Assembly: GCA_015489255.1 (NCBI GenBank) | Contig: WGAD01000265.1 | Coordinates: 1-12,617 of the forward strand | Source: Anaerolineales bacterium | GTDB taxonomy: Bacteria; Chloroflexota; Anaerolineae; Anaerolineales; Villigracilaceae | Direction of reading: 5' to 3' | Length of the DNA stretch: 12,617 nt | Part shown: piece by piece, positions 11,861-12,617 of the stretch | Layout: the number at the start of each line of letters is the position of its first letter | Numbering within the stretch: position 1 is the first letter of the stretch | Notes under the pieces: generated by a model | What the model was told of the DNA's origin: nothing | Seen by the model: only the letters and a program-made list of their open reading frames with translations | Database searches by the model: none | Made by a program: the position numbers and the translations under genes

Positions 11861-12111
11861 GGTTCTTTTTCTCCTGCGGGGGTTGGTGTCGGGGTTGCCG
11901 TGGGCAACATCCACGCAGGCGTAACCGCCCACCACCCCGCGGTGGGCGCGGGTGCAGGCGCGCCAGTCTCAACGGTTGGCGCGCGCCAAGCCGTATGTGT
12001 GGGCGTCACCGGCGGCTGCACATGCAGCAGCGCCACGGCTGCCCCTGCAACTGCCAAAAGCAGCAGCGCAACGAAAACCACGATGAGGACTGCCCGCCAG
12101 GTCTTCGTCAT
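11857..12111 (-). CDS. Single-pass membrane protein with Pro/Thr-rich outer tail, 84 aa
   Basis: ATG at 12111-12109 with GGAGG eight bases upstream; both ends are 4-nt ATGA overlaps with neighbours, so translation is coupled through all three genes. Residues 1-6 are basic (MTKTWR), 7-30 are a membrane helix, and the rest is an outer segment rich in Pro, Thr, Ala and Trp (WRAPTVETGAPAPAPTAGWW), ending TATPTPTPAGEKEP. There is no folded outer domain: it is a stalk without a head. Proteins of this kind could cross the cell wall or act as a spacer for the assembly. I do not recognise a family. The placement right after the VirB4-like gene suggests it belongs to the same machine. Confidence 0.78.
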   Translation of the reverse strand: MTKTWRAVLIVVFVALLLLAVAGAAVALLHVQPPVTPTHTAWRAPTVETGAPAPAPTAGWWAVTPAWMLPTATPTPTPAGEKEP

Positions 12112-12617
12112 AGCGTAACCCTCCCCAATTGCTTTGCAAGGTCGTCATCCGTTGGCTCTGGCACATCCAGAAGCAACGGGCGAAAGAGGAAAGTTTGCGT
12201 TTCCCGCCGCTCAAAGGCGTATGACAAACGCCCCAACATCATCGCCACGGAAAGGTCGGAAAGGATGCGGCGCATTTCGTTATCCTGAAAGCCCACTTCC
12301 GTGAAGCCCAGCAGGGAAAGCACCTGCTTTTTGTCTTCGGGGTCGGTGATGCGCCCGATGAACGCATTGGGGCAGGAATGCAGTACGCCCACGGGAAGCA
12401 GGGCGGGGTTTTGCACTGCAAAGCCGAAAAAGATTTTGTACTTGCGGCTATCCCGCACCATAATGTCGTAACTCTCGGCCAGCGATTGGACGTTGTCCTC
12501 TTTGTTGCCCGATGCCGAAAGGCCGGAAAAAACCACGTTGGCTTCCTCGTAGAACATGAACATTGGTGCGGTGTTCATCTGCCGCTGCCTGCGGTTGACG
12601 CGGTCGTAATAGAACAC
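12108..12617 (-). CDS. VirB4/HerA-like ATPase, C-terminal 169 residues (5' end outside the window)
   Basis: The frame is open to the window edge; the first codon is GTG, but I take this as interior sequence, so the gene is partial at its 5' end. TGA lies at 12110-12108. A Walker B-like strand, TAPMFMFYEEANVVF, has Glu-Glu at 24-25 (counted from the window edge) where Asp-Glu is usual. Then come a helix with the strand IFFGFAVQNP (62-71) and the characteristic LHSCPNAFIGRITDPEDKKQ stretch (79-98). This is the pattern Q-x-P ... I-x-x-x-C-x-x-x-I-x-G-R seen in VirB4/TraC/HerA-type ATPases (the Q and the downstream GR being conserved sensor positions). The Walker A part lies outside the window. 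VirB4-type ATPases energise conjugative pilus assembly or DNA pumping; the exact subfamily cannot be fixed from this fragment. Confidence 0.8.
   Translation of the reverse strand: MFYYDRVNRRQRQMNTAPMFMFYEEANVVFSGLSASGNKEDNVQSLAESYDIMVRDSRKYKIFFGFAVQNPALLPVGVLHSCPNAFIGRITDPEDKKQVLSLLGFTEVGFQDNEMRRILSDLSVAMMLGRLSYAFERRETQTFLFRPLLLDVPEPTDDDLAKQLGRVTL

Noticed and set aside
12615-12617. GTG at the window edge as the start of the VirB4-like gene
   Set aside because: The fragment begins just before the Walker B strand, so the Walker A half must lie upstream; the GTG is an interior valine.

Overview
All 20 genes I can support lie on the minus strand and read from position 12617 down to 1. The threonine-proline stalks (runs such as TPTPTPTP) that join a membrane anchor to an outer domain, together with a Tad-type pilus lacking any secretin or other outer-membrane part, suggest a GC-rich, single-membrane bacterium, most likely Chloroflexota (Anaerolineae or relatives). 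This is inferred from style, not from a marker gene.

Right and centre (12617-4168) is a tightly packed operon. It opens with the C-terminal part of a VirB4/HerA-like ATPase, continues with an anchored P/T-rich protein and a small soluble protein, and then carries a nearly complete Tad/Flp pilus set: CpaB, CpaE/TadZ, CpaF/TadA, an anchored beta-rich ectodomain protein, TadB, TadC, an A24 prepilin peptidase, a Flp-like pilin, and two TadE-like minor pilins. Most joints are 4-nt ATGA overlaps, TAATG fusions or gaps under 15 nt, so the genes are almost certainly co-transcribed. The exception is a strong intrinsic terminator between the peptidase and the pilin.

Left-centre (4057-1108) continues on the same strand with a 47-aa membrane peptide, a single-pass protein of 143 aa, a coiled-coil / winged-helix / PD-(D/E)XK-like nuclease of 426 aa, a single-pass SH3-like protein of 250 aa and a DUF4190-like two-helix membrane protein. 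The far left (968-1) holds three small orphan genes separated by gaps full of perfect hairpins. One gap (144-432) has three copies of a 10-bp sequence, two of them as an inverted repeat, and a plus-strand terminator-like hairpin.

Taken together, a conjugation-type ATPase heads a Tad pilus operon that runs into a nuclease resembling plasmid and ICE replication-relaxation proteins. I read the window as part of a mobile element whose DNA-transfer or attachment apparatus is built from a Tad pilus. The gene families are readable from the sequence; the transfer role is inference. I found no tRNA, rRNA, CRISPR array, transposase or integrase.
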